NCBI GenBank assembly: GCA_904418845.1
Contig: CAJFQC010000001.1
Coordinates: 62,001-126,000 of the forward strand
DNA from: an uncultured Ruminococcus sp.
GTDB lineage: Bacteria; Bacillota; Clostridia; Lachnospirales; Lachnospiraceae
Direction of reading: 5' to 3'
DNA length: 64,000 nt
A program made the translations under genes and the position numbers. How positions within the stretch are numbered: position 1 is the first letter of the stretch; every line of letters begins with the position of its first letter. Positions 18,637-25,941 of this stretch are shown piece by piece. The notes under the pieces were generated by a model. The model worked only from the letters and a program-made list of their open reading frames with translations. It had not been told where the DNA came from and made no database searches.

Positions 18637-19281
18637 ATGAATTGTTATTATACGGTATTCGCAGAAGGAGAAGGAGAGATCACAGAGAAAAAGTCCCGGT
18701 TTATCGCCGGGGTATATCCGGTCACTGGTGAGGAAGAGGCGTTCGCCCGCCTTGAGGAAGTGAAAAAGCGTTACTGGGATGCACGGCATCACTGCTGGGC
18801 GTATGTTATCGGGCGAAATCCCGCTTCCGAGCGGATGAGCGATGACGGAGAGCCGGCGGGAACGGCGGGGAAGCCCATACTGGAGGTGATAAGAGGGCAT
18901 GGGCTGACAGATGTATTTATTGTAGTTACGAGGTATTTCGGAGGAACCCTGCTCGGCACAGGCGGGCTTGTGCGCGCGTACACTGCAGCGGCAGCAGAAG
19001 GCCTTGCGCATAGTACTGTCATCGCCAGGATCTACGGTTATAAAATGAAGATTACGACAGATTACACGGGATTGGGGAAAATCCAGTATATTCTCGGACA
19101 AAAAAGACTTCATGTGATGGATACGGTGTATACGGACAAAGTGGATATTTTCACGTTCGTACCAGACGATGAGGAAGGCGCGTTAAAAAAGGACATCATG
19201 GAGGGAACGAACGGTCAGGCAGCGATGGAAAGAGTGGAAGAGTGCTGGCATTCCCGGGAAAAATCCGAAGAGAAAAAGTAA
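18637..19281 (+). CDS. YigZ/IMPACT family protein
   Basis: A 214-residue protein of the UPF0029/IMPACT family. The N-terminal domain has the family segments EKKSRFIAGVYPV, ARHHCWAYVIG, SDDGEPAGTAGKPIL and VTRYFGGTLLGTGGLVRAYT, and a DUF1949-like ferredoxin-fold C-terminal domain follows. Eukaryotic IMPACT proteins affect the GCN1/GCN2 translational stress response. The bacterial role is not settled, so none is assigned. GGAGGAGG precedes the ATG. It faces hpf convergently across a strong shared terminator. Confidence 0.88.
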   Translation: MNCYYTVFAEGEGEITEKKSRFIAGVYPVTGEEEAFARLEEVKKRYWDARHHCWAYVIGRNPASERMSDDGEPAGTAGKPILEVIRGHGLTDVFIVVTRYFGGTLLGTGGLVRAYTAAAAEGLAHSTVIARIYGYKMKITTDYTGLGKIQYILGQKRLHVMDTVYTDKVDIFTFVPDDEEGALKKDIMEGTNGQAAMERVEECWHSREKSEEKK

Positions 19282-19295
19282 GCGAAATAAAAACA

Positions 19296-19324
19296 GGGCG
19301 GGGTGAAATTATATCACCCCGCCC
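19296..19324. terminator. Strong bidirectional terminator between yigZ-like gene and hpf
   Basis: Perfect 11-bp GC-rich stem GGGCGGGGTGA with TCACCCCGCCC and a seven-base loop. The minus-strand tail is TGTTTTTATTT. The plus-strand tail TTCATCATT is weaker. Confidence 0.88.
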
Positions 19325-19364
19325 TTCATCATTAAGAATCATAGACGAAAATATTCTCTGTATT

Positions 19365-19922
19365 TTAGGAAAATTCCGGCTCGATCAGTCCGAAAGAACC
19401 GTCCTTTCTCTTATAAACCACATTCACCTCATCTGTCTCTGCATTGGAGAATACGAAGAAACTGTGTCCCAGAAGCTCCATCTGGATGCAGGCATCTTCA
19501 GGGAACATGGGCTTGATGCCAAACTTCTTTGTGCGGACGATACGGATCTCGTTATCCACGGGAGCCTCCTCGTCGGATTCGATAAACTCTGTCCGAATGC
19601 TGCCTGACGGAGCAGAGGAAGTGGCATGTCCCTGACTTTTGTCGACCAGCTTGTTCTTGTATTTGCGAAGCTGGCGCTCAATGATCTCCTCCACCAGGTC
19701 GATGGATACGTACATGTCGCTGCTTGTCTGCTCAGAGCGGATGATGTTCCCCTTGACGGGGATCGTGACCTCGATCTTCTGACGGTCTTTCTCCACGCTG
19801 AGAGTTACGATGACTTCTGTTTCAGGAGTGAAGTACCTTTCCAGTTTTGATAATTTCTGCTCAATCGCGTCTTTGAGCCCGGGTGTTACTTCAATGTTCT
19901 TTCCGCTGATAATAAAATTCAT
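19365..19922 (-). CDS. hpf: Ribosome hibernation promoting factor, long form
   Basis: Dimerises 70S ribosomes into inactive 100S particles during starvation. The 185-residue protein has the N-terminal sigma-54 modulation/S30AE fold (MNFIISGKNIEVTPGLKDAIE, then KLSKLERYF), a linker, and the C-terminal dimerisation domain (IVRTKKFGIKPMFPEDACIQ ... GHSFFVFSNAET). This makes it the long form found in Firmicutes. The track start is a TTG inside the Shine-Dalgarno region. ATG at 19922, nine bases after AAAGGAG, is chosen. Confidence 0.95.
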   Translation of the reverse strand: MNFIISGKNIEVTPGLKDAIEQKLSKLERYFTPETEVIVTLSVEKDRQKIEVTIPVKGNIIRSEQTSSDMYVSIDLVEEIIERQLRKYKNKLVDKSQGHATSSAPSGSIRTEFIESDEEAPVDNEIRIVRTKKFGIKPMFPEDACIQMELLGHSFFVFSNAETDEVNVVYKRKDGSFGLIEPEFS

Positions 19923-19990
19923 GCTGTTCAACTCCTTTTGTCGGTATTTAACATAAACACACTGGAAAATAGTGGCTATATTATGTAAAT

Positions 19991-19999
19991 ATTATAACA
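19991..19999 (-). promoter_or_regulatory. Extended -10 of the hpf promoter
   Basis: TGTTATAAT on the minus strand, about 70 bases before hpf and after the psiE-like stop. No good -35 is visible. Confidence 0.4.
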
Positions 20000-20009
20000 C
20001 GGAACAGTC

Positions 20010-20624
20010 TTAATGTATAGAGCGGATCACTTCGATGCGTGTGATTTTTCCTTCCCTCATCTTGGCGATACGCAGTCCGAGATCAGAAAAGTAAACGCAT
20101 GCCCCGGTGCCGATCTCCGTGCCGTCCTCATGCATCTTGTGCAGCATGACATCGAGAAGGGTGTCGTCTTTGTCGCTGCTTGGAATGGCCATGTGGAACA
20201 GGCGGTTGATCTGATGAACCTTCTGTGTGGCGCGGAAGATCGTCTTGTCGGTCTCGTCGAAGGAGGAGAAAAGGAATTTTCTCGTGGCGAACAGAATAGC
20301 GATGGCAACAACCCCCAGCAGACTGTTCAGTGGAGAGGAGTGGTCGATAATGATCTGGCGCGCGATGGCGAACAGGAGCACTTCGAACACCGTGATCGGC
20401 GTGTGCAGATAGAGCATGCGTATCAGCTCTACTCCGATGATGAGGTTAAAGCATGCGGTGAGCAGGTCGTCATAGTTCGGATAGGTGGTGACGTCCGTTA
20501 ATTTCTCCATGGACAACGCAAGCTGCACAGTCATGACGATGATCGCACAGGCCAGCAGAGAGGCAATCACAAATTCTAATATCTTTGTCAGGTATTTCAA
20601 AAAAAGGTGCGCATATTTCTCCAT
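20010..20624 (-). CDS. PsiE-like membrane protein
   Basis: A 204-residue protein with four hydrophobic segments in its first ~125 residues and a soluble C-terminus. The stretch LLTACFNLIIGVELIRMLYL and the following HTPITVFEVLLFAIARQIII match the phosphate-starvation-inducible PsiE family. The C-terminal part (GTEIGTGACVYFSDLGLRIA) is a small additional domain of unknown role. ATG 20624 is preferred over 20630, as it sits seven bases after AAGGAG. It lies between typA and hpf on the same strand. Function is unknown beyond the family name. Confidence 0.75.
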   Translation of the reverse strand: MEKYAHLFLKYLTKILEFVIASLLACAIIVMTVQLALSMEKLTDVTTYPNYDDLLTACFNLIIGVELIRMLYLHTPITVFEVLLFAIARQIIIDHSSPLNSLLGVVAIAILFATRKFLFSSFDETDKTIFRATQKVHQINRLFHMAIPSSDKDDTLLDVMLHKMHEDGTEIGTGACVYFSDLGLRIAKMREGKITRIEVIRSIH

Positions 20625-20713
20625 ACTCATTCTCCTTCGTCTTTGCAGACAGCAGTTCAGTCCGAGCCGTTCGTAAAACCGTACTTCGTGCGGCTGCGGC
20701 TTATGCCGCTGTT

Positions 20714-22555
20714 TTATTTCATGTTGCTTCTCTTGCGCATTCTGGAATCAAGAATCTTCTTGCGGATGCGCAGTGATTTGGGAGTTACTTCCAGAAGCTC
20801 GTCCGTATCGATAAAGTCCAGCGCCTGTTCCAGGCTCAAGATCTTCGGCGGGGTGAGACGGAGCGCCTCATCCGCGCTGGAGGAGCGGGTGTTGGTCAGG
20901 TGCTTTGTCTTGCATACGTTGAGTTCAATGTCCTCAGCCTTTCCATTCTGTCCGATAACCATTCCGGAATATACTTTCTCTCCAGGTTCTATAAACAGTG
21001 TACCACGCTCCTGGGCGCTATACAATCCATAAGTTACAGCTTCTCCGGTCTCGAATGCAATGAGAGAGCCCTGTTTACGGTACTGGATATCTCCTTTGTA
21101 CGGAGCGTACCCCTCGAAACTTGTGTTCAGGATTCCGTTTCCTTTTGTGTCTGTGAGAAATTCTCCCCGGTAGCCGATGAGGCCTCTTGATGGGACAGAG
21201 AATTCAAGGCGGGTGAAGCCGCCGTTTGATACGCCCATGTTTTTCAGCTCGCCCTTTCTCTGTCCCAGTTTCTCGATGACGGCTCCAGTAAATTCATCCG
21301 GCACATCGATGAAGGCGGTCTCAATGGGTTCCAGCGTCTTTCCGTTCTCGTCTGTATGGTAGAGAACTTCCGCTTTGCTGACCGCAAACTCATAGCCTTC
21401 GCGGCGCATATTTTCGATGAGGACGGACAGATGGAGCTCCCCGCGCCCAGACACCTTGAAGCTGTCTGTATTTTCCATCTCCTCCACGCGGAGGCTGACG
21501 TCTGTGTTCAGTTCTTTAAAGAGGCGGCTGCGCAGATGCCGGGAAGTCACATACTTGCCCTCCTGTCCTGCGAAGGGACTGTCATTGACAAGGAACTGCA
21601 TGGCGATCGTCGGTTCAGAGATCTTCTGGAAGGGGAGAGCTTCCGGGTTCTCCGGTGAGCACAGCGTATCTCCGATGGAGATATCCGAGATGCCGGAGAT
21701 GGCAACGATGGCTCCGACGGACGCTTCTTTTACTTCCACTTTGTCCAGACCGTCAAATTCATAGAGGCGGCTGATCTTTACTTTTTGCTGCTTGTCAGGA
21801 TCATGGTGGTTTACAAGCACCATATCCTGATTAACGGCGATCATTCCGTTCTCTACCTTGCCGATGCCGATGCGCCCGACATACTCATTGTAATCAATGG
21901 TGCTGATGAGTACCTGTGTGGAAGCTTCAGGATCACCCACGGGAGCCGGAATATAGTTCAGGATCGTCTCGAAGAGCGGTTTCATGTTTTTCTGCTCGTC
22001 ACCGGAGAGGTCTAAGACAGCGACCCCTGCCTTGGCAGAGGCGTAGACAAACGGACATTCGATCTGCTCGTCAGAAGCGCCCAGATCAATAAAGAGCTCC
22101 AGCACCTCATCAATAACCTCTTCAGGGCGCGCCTCCGGACGGTCGATCTTATTGATGCATACGATGACAGGCAGGTCCAGCTCCAGAGCTTTCCTTAAGA
22201 CGAACTTTGTCTGGGGCATGGCGCCCTCAAAAGCGTCCACTACGAGGATGACGCCGTTGACCATCTTGAGCACGCGTTCCACTTCGCCACCGAAGTCAGC
22301 GTGTCCCGGCGTGTCGATGATGTTGATCTTCACTCCGTTGTAATGGACGGCCGTGTTTTTCGACAGGATAGTGATGCCGCGTTCGCGCTCAATGTCATTG
22401 GAATCCATAACGCGCTCGGCAACCTCCTGATTCTCGCGGAACACGCCGCTTTGTTTCAACAGCTCGTCGACCAGTGTAGTTTTGCCGTGGTCTACGTGGG
22501 CGATGATCGCAATATTTCTTACATCTTCACGTCTTGTTTCCATAAATATATTCAC
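20714..22555 (-). CDS. typA: Translational GTPase TypA/BipA
   Basis: Ribosome-associated GTPase that aids large-subunit assembly and growth under stress. The 613-residue protein has the G1 loop AHVDHGKTTL, G2 in RERGITILS, G3 DTPGHADFGGEV, G4 NKID, EF-Tu domain II, and the BipA-specific C-terminal part (SRGLIGYRGEFLTDTKGNG). The start is uncertain: GTG 22555 lies four bases after AAGGA, while ATG 22543 (METRREDV) matches relatives but sits 16 bases from that site. Confidence 0.95.
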   Translation of the reverse strand: MNIFMETRREDVRNIAIIAHVDHGKTTLVDELLKQSGVFRENQEVAERVMDSNDIERERGITILSKNTAVHYNGVKINIIDTPGHADFGGEVERVLKMVNGVILVVDAFEGAMPQTKFVLRKALELDLPVIVCINKIDRPEARPEEVIDEVLELFIDLGASDEQIECPFVYASAKAGVAVLDLSGDEQKNMKPLFETILNYIPAPVGDPEASTQVLISTIDYNEYVGRIGIGKVENGMIAVNQDMVLVNHHDPDKQQKVKISRLYEFDGLDKVEVKEASVGAIVAISGISDISIGDTLCSPENPEALPFQKISEPTIAMQFLVNDSPFAGQEGKYVTSRHLRSRLFKELNTDVSLRVEEMENTDSFKVSGRGELHLSVLIENMRREGYEFAVSKAEVLYHTDENGKTLEPIETAFIDVPDEFTGAVIEKLGQRKGELKNMGVSNGGFTRLEFSVPSRGLIGYRGEFLTDTKGNGILNTSFEGYAPYKGDIQYRKQGSLIAFETGEAVTYGLYSAQERGTLFIEPGEKVYSGMVIGQNGKAEDIELNVCKTKHLTNTRSSSADEALRLTPPKILSLEQALDFIDTDELLEVTPKSLRIRKKILDSRMRKRSNMK

Positions 22556-22622
22556 TCTTTCCTTATTTATTTAATATCGTTTTGAATAAACTGCAGCTTT
22601 TTTATTCTATCATAAAAATCTG

Positions 22623-22638
22623 AACATGCAAGCATGTT
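22623..22638. promoter_or_regulatory. 16-bp palindrome upstream of typA
   Basis: AACATGCAAGCATGTT is a perfect inverted repeat overlapping the probable -35 region (TTGCAT, 16 bases, TAGAAT on the minus strand). Operator-like, but the regulator is unknown. Confidence 0.35.
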
Positions 22639-22750
22639 TTATACCTCCTGTATATATAATGGCGGAACTGGCGCATGGACTGCAACAGGCTGAAGTTACA
22701 AATTTTGGAAAAAGCGTATTGATAGAAAAAAATATTTTTTTCCAAAAGTA

Positions 22751-22779
22751 TTGACAGAAAATCACAGGGTGGGTATAGT
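22751..22779 (+). promoter_or_regulatory. Promoter of the LCP-sortase cluster
   Basis: Perfect TTGACA, 17-base spacer, TATAGT, about 50 bases before the LCP gene start. Upstream lie an inverted repeat and a direct repeat (see findings). Confidence 0.7.
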
Positions 22780-22828
22780 TTATTCAGTACATCATGCCTG
22801 TATCAAAGGGCGGATAATGGAGTGAGAT

Positions 22829-24094
22829 ATGAAAAAGAAGAGACGCCCGGATGAGAATGCCGGCCGAGAAGAAGAATATACTCTTGAGACCATAGAGGAA
22901 GACTCCTTTGAAGAAAATAAAGAAGAAGAAAAAGAAGGGGGTTCCCCGGAGAAAAAGAGGCGTTTTAAGAGATGGCAGAAGATATGTCTTGGCGTAGCTG
23001 TCGTCATGATCGTGCTGATCGGAAGTCTGGCAGGCAGCTTTCTGTACCTGAGGGCGAAGGGTGAGAAGAACCTGAAAGTACAGACGTCGGAGGCCCGTGA
23101 GGACGAGAATGCGCGCGAGGGCATTTTTATTACATATAACGGGAAAGAGTATCAGTACAATGAGAATATCATCAATTTCCTCTGCCTTGGCATAGACAAA
23201 GATATCCCCATCGATCAAAAGCGTGATACAGGGAGCGAGGGGCTCGCGGACGCCGTGCTGCTGGTCAGCGTGGATGTGGAGGATAATCTGATCAGTCTGC
23301 TTGCCATTCCAAGGGATACGATCGTTCCTGTGAAGGTGCAGGATGCACAGGGAAATTTTCTGCGCACGGAAAACGGACAGATCACCCTTCAGTATGCATA
23401 CGGAAAGACCGCAGAGGACAGTTGTGAGCTGATGGTGGACGCGGTGTCAAATCTGTTGTATAAGGTGCCGATCCAGCGGTATTGTTCCATCAACTTTCAG
23501 GCTGTGCCTACGCTGAATGATGCGATCGGCGGCGTCGAGGTGGAGGTTCTCGAAGATATATGGGGCGAACACTGCACCTTATATCAGGGAACGATAGCGC
23601 ATCTCGACGGGTATGAGGCGCTCGATTATATCAGATGGCGCGCCGAGTGGGAAGCCGGGAGCAGCATGACCCGTTTAGAGCGGCAGAAACAGTATATGAG
23701 TAACTATTTTGCTCAGGCGAAGAACGCGGTGAAGAGCGACCTGACGCTTCCGGTCAGAGTGTTCGGCGAACTGAGTGGGAATATGTGCACGAATGTAACT
23801 GTGGAGGACATTACATATCTTGTGCCGGAGATTCTGGATATTTCGCTGGACACGGAGAATATCGCCATGATCCCCGGGGAAGTGACCCAGCCGGGAGAGT
23901 ATGAAGAATATCATGTGTATGAGGAAGAGCTGAAACAGCTTGTGGTCAGCATGTTCTATGAAGAGGTTGCCTCAGAGACAGAGAACACAGAAGACACACA
24001 GAACGGCGAAGGAACAGAAGGCGCCGGGAGCGGACAGGACAGCGGGGAAGCAGAGAACAGCGGGAATTCACAGAGCGGGGCTGCGGAAGGATAG
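22829..24094 (+). CDS. LytR-CpsA-Psr (LCP) family protein
   Basis: Membrane-anchored phosphotransferase of the family that ligates undecaprenyl-linked glycopolymers to peptidoglycan. The 421-residue protein has a charged cytoplasmic tail, a helix at about 51-71 (ICLGVAVVMIVLIGSLAGSF), and an extracellular LCP domain with AIPRDTIVPV, the polyisoprenyl-phosphate-binding strand region, and DYIRWRAEWEAGSSMTRLER. A low-complexity Glu/Gly/Ser tail follows. The spacing of the usual DxxxR motifs is somewhat relaxed. GGAG lies six bases before the ATG. It heads a cluster with sortase B. Confidence 0.88.
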   Translation: MKKKRRPDENAGREEEYTLETIEEDSFEENKEEEKEGGSPEKKRRFKRWQKICLGVAVVMIVLIGSLAGSFLYLRAKGEKNLKVQTSEAREDENAREGIFITYNGKEYQYNENIINFLCLGIDKDIPIDQKRDTGSEGLADAVLLVSVDVEDNLISLLAIPRDTIVPVKVQDAQGNFLRTENGQITLQYAYGKTAEDSCELMVDAVSNLLYKVPIQRYCSINFQAVPTLNDAIGGVEVEVLEDIWGEHCTLYQGTIAHLDGYEALDYIRWRAEWEAGSSMTRLERQKQYMSNYFAQAKNAVKSDLTLPVRVFGELSGNMCTNVTVEDITYLVPEILDISLDTENIAMIPGEVTQPGEYEEYHVYEEELKQLVVSMFYEEVASETENTEDTQNGEGTEGAGSGQDSGEAENSGNSQSGAAEG

Positions 24095-24131
24095 CAGGCT
24101 CACAAATATAAGATGATGGCAGGAGAAGGAA

Positions 24132-24974
24132 ATGGAGAATAAAAGACAGGGAAAAAATAAAAAGATCAAGATCATCGTGATCATTGCGGCGGCATGCATT
24201 GTGCTGGCGGGAGCGGGCATCGGAGTCTGGATGTATCTGGGCGGGACAAAGGAAAAGGAGCCGGAGAAGGCAGATCCCGTGGAAGCCCAGGCGGCGTATG
24301 AGACGATGCAGGAAGAGGTTGTCACGGACAGCGACGACCCCATGCAGCGCGAGATTGATTTTGAGGCGCTGAAGGAAAGAAACCCGGATGTGTATGCATG
24401 GATCTGGATTCCGGGCACGAATATCGATTATCCGGTTCTGCAGAGCACGGTGGAAGCGGACGATTATTATCTGAATACGACGATTGACGGAGAGTACGGA
24501 CTTCCCGGTTCGATCTATACAGAAAAATATAATTCTCAGTATTTCATTGATCCGGTGACTGTCATGTACGGTCACGAGCTGAAAGACGGGACGATGTTCT
24601 CAGAACTTCATAAATATACAGACAAGGCATTTTTCGACCAATATCCGTATATTTATATTTACCAGCCGGGAGTTGCGCTTAAGTATCAGATATTTGCGGC
24701 GGTGGCTTTTGACGACAGATATATTCTCGGCAGCTATAACTTCATGGATACGAATGATTTCCAGAAATACGTGGACGAATTGCTAAACTCTATCGACGGC
24801 AATGTGAACCGGGATGTGCAGGTGTCACAGGAGACGACGATTCTGACATTATCTACATGTATCAGCGCGTATCCGGACCAGAGATGGCTCGTAAACGGCA
24901 CTCTGGTAGACGTGTTCCAGGAGGAGGCTGCCCAGGCGGACGCCGCACAGACAGAGGAAACTCAGGGCGAATAG
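24132..24974 (+). CDS. srtB: Class B sortase
   Basis: Membrane-bound transpeptidase that cleaves a sorting motif and attaches the protein to the cell wall. The 280-residue protein has an N-terminal helix (about 16-36), the class B segment NPDVYAWIWIPGTNIDYPVL, His148 in MYGHELKDG, the catalytic Cys243 in TLSTC and Arg251 in DQRW, completing the triad. A short Ala/Gln/Glu tail ends it. It starts 37 bp after the LCP gene and is followed by a secreted protein ending in SPKTGE, a plausible substrate. The substrate link is inference from context. Confidence 0.92.
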   Translation: MENKRQGKNKKIKIIVIIAAACIVLAGAGIGVWMYLGGTKEKEPEKADPVEAQAAYETMQEEVVTDSDDPMQREIDFEALKERNPDVYAWIWIPGTNIDYPVLQSTVEADDYYLNTTIDGEYGLPGSIYTEKYNSQYFIDPVTVMYGHELKDGTMFSELHKYTDKAFFDQYPYIYIYQPGVALKYQIFAAVAFDDRYILGSYNFMDTNDFQKYVDELLNSIDGNVNRDVQVSQETTILTLSTCISAYPDQRWLVNGTLVDVFQEEAAQADAAQTEETQGE

Positions 24975-25011
24975 TCTTAAGATGAAAGGGAAGGAATTGG
25001 GAAAACAGCGG

Positions 25012-25048
25012 TATTAAAGCCTCACCTTAACCGGAGATGGCTTTAATA
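25012..25048 (+). other. Hairpin between srtB and its putative substrate gene
   Basis: TATTAAAGCC pairs perfectly with GGCTTTAATA across a 17-base loop. The tail TATATATC is not a U-run, so it is more likely an RNA-processing or stability element, or a weak terminator, than a full stop. Confidence 0.4.
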
Positions 25049-25089
25049 TATATCACACAAAGTAACAGAGGGAAGGAGAAAGATAAGAA

Positions 25090-25797
25090 ATGAACAAGAA
25101 AATCAAAAAAGCGGCAGCCATTGCCGCAGCAGCAGTGCTCTGCCTGAGCATGAGCATGTCCGCATTCGCTGCAGAGAGTGTAGAAGATCCGGATATCAAC
25201 CAGGGAGAGGAGCAGAAGCCGGCTCAGACAACACCTATCTATGCATATGGAACAGGAAAAGACGCAAACGGAGTGACTGTGAATTTACAGCTTAATGCGG
25301 TTTCCGAAGATGTTCAGAAAGTCTTAGAGGATGAGACAGCAGTGAAGAATATCCTTACAGACGCAGGCTACAATGTGCCGGAGAACAGCTCAGTTGTCCT
25401 CCTCGCCATGGGAGACTATAAGATGACAAATCCGTATCAGGACATCTCTGCAGGTGCGGAAATGACATTCAATCTCGGATATGTCTATGGTGAATATGGT
25501 TCTGCAAATTCAGATAATTTAAAAGATCTCAATAATGGAGATACAATTTATCTGCTTCACCAGAAGGCAGACGGAACATGGGAAGTCATTGAAGGTACAG
25601 TTGCTATAGATCAGTATGGAAACTACATGGTTAATGCTACAATGACAGGCTTCTCACCGATCGGATTCATCAAGGTAATGTCAAATGGCCAGGTTGTGGT
25701 TATGGACAAAAATGAGAACGTTGTAAAACAGGTGAATTCAAACACAGGAACGACAACTACAGTTACAGCTAAGAAATCTCCGAAGACAGGAGAGTAA
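25090..25797 (+). CDS. Secreted protein with terminal SPKTGE, putative sortase B substrate
   Basis: A 235-residue exported protein. Signal peptide residues 1 to about 28 end in AFAAES with an AFA-A cleavage site. The mature part has a region of mixed strands (about 50-200) and a Thr-rich linker (NSNTGTTTTVTAKK), then SPKTGE and stop. SPKTG resembles the (S/N/P)PxTG motifs used by clostridial class B sortases. The usual hydrophobic helix and positive tail after the motif are missing. No sequence that could restore them was found in the bases after the stop. Function unknown. Confidence 0.75.
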   Translation: MNKKIKKAAAIAAAAVLCLSMSMSAFAAESVEDPDINQGEEQKPAQTTPIYAYGTGKDANGVTVNLQLNAVSEDVQKVLEDETAVKNILTDAGYNVPENSSVVLLAMGDYKMTNPYQDISAGAEMTFNLGYVYGEYGSANSDNLKDLNNGDTIYLLHQKADGTWEVIEGTVAIDQYGNYMVNATMTGFSPIGFIKVMSNGQVVVMDKNENVVKQVNSNTGTTTTVTAKKSPKTGE

Positions 25798-25871
25798 GAC
25801 GCTGCGCCGCAGCATTAAGCGGCTTACAAAGTAAGACAGATTAATAGCGGCTGTTGATTTGTGTGATGCGG

Positions 25872-25906
25872 AAACCCCTTTTGCCTCAGACAGGCTGAGG
25901 GGTTTT
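25872..25906 (+). terminator. Terminator after the secreted-protein gene
   Basis: CCTCAG pairs with CTGAGG over a five-base loop, extended by AAACCCC with GGGGTTT, and followed by TTTT. Confidence 0.6.
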
Positions 25907-25941
25907 CTGTCGTCCACAGTACAGTGGGAGGGAGAAAGACT

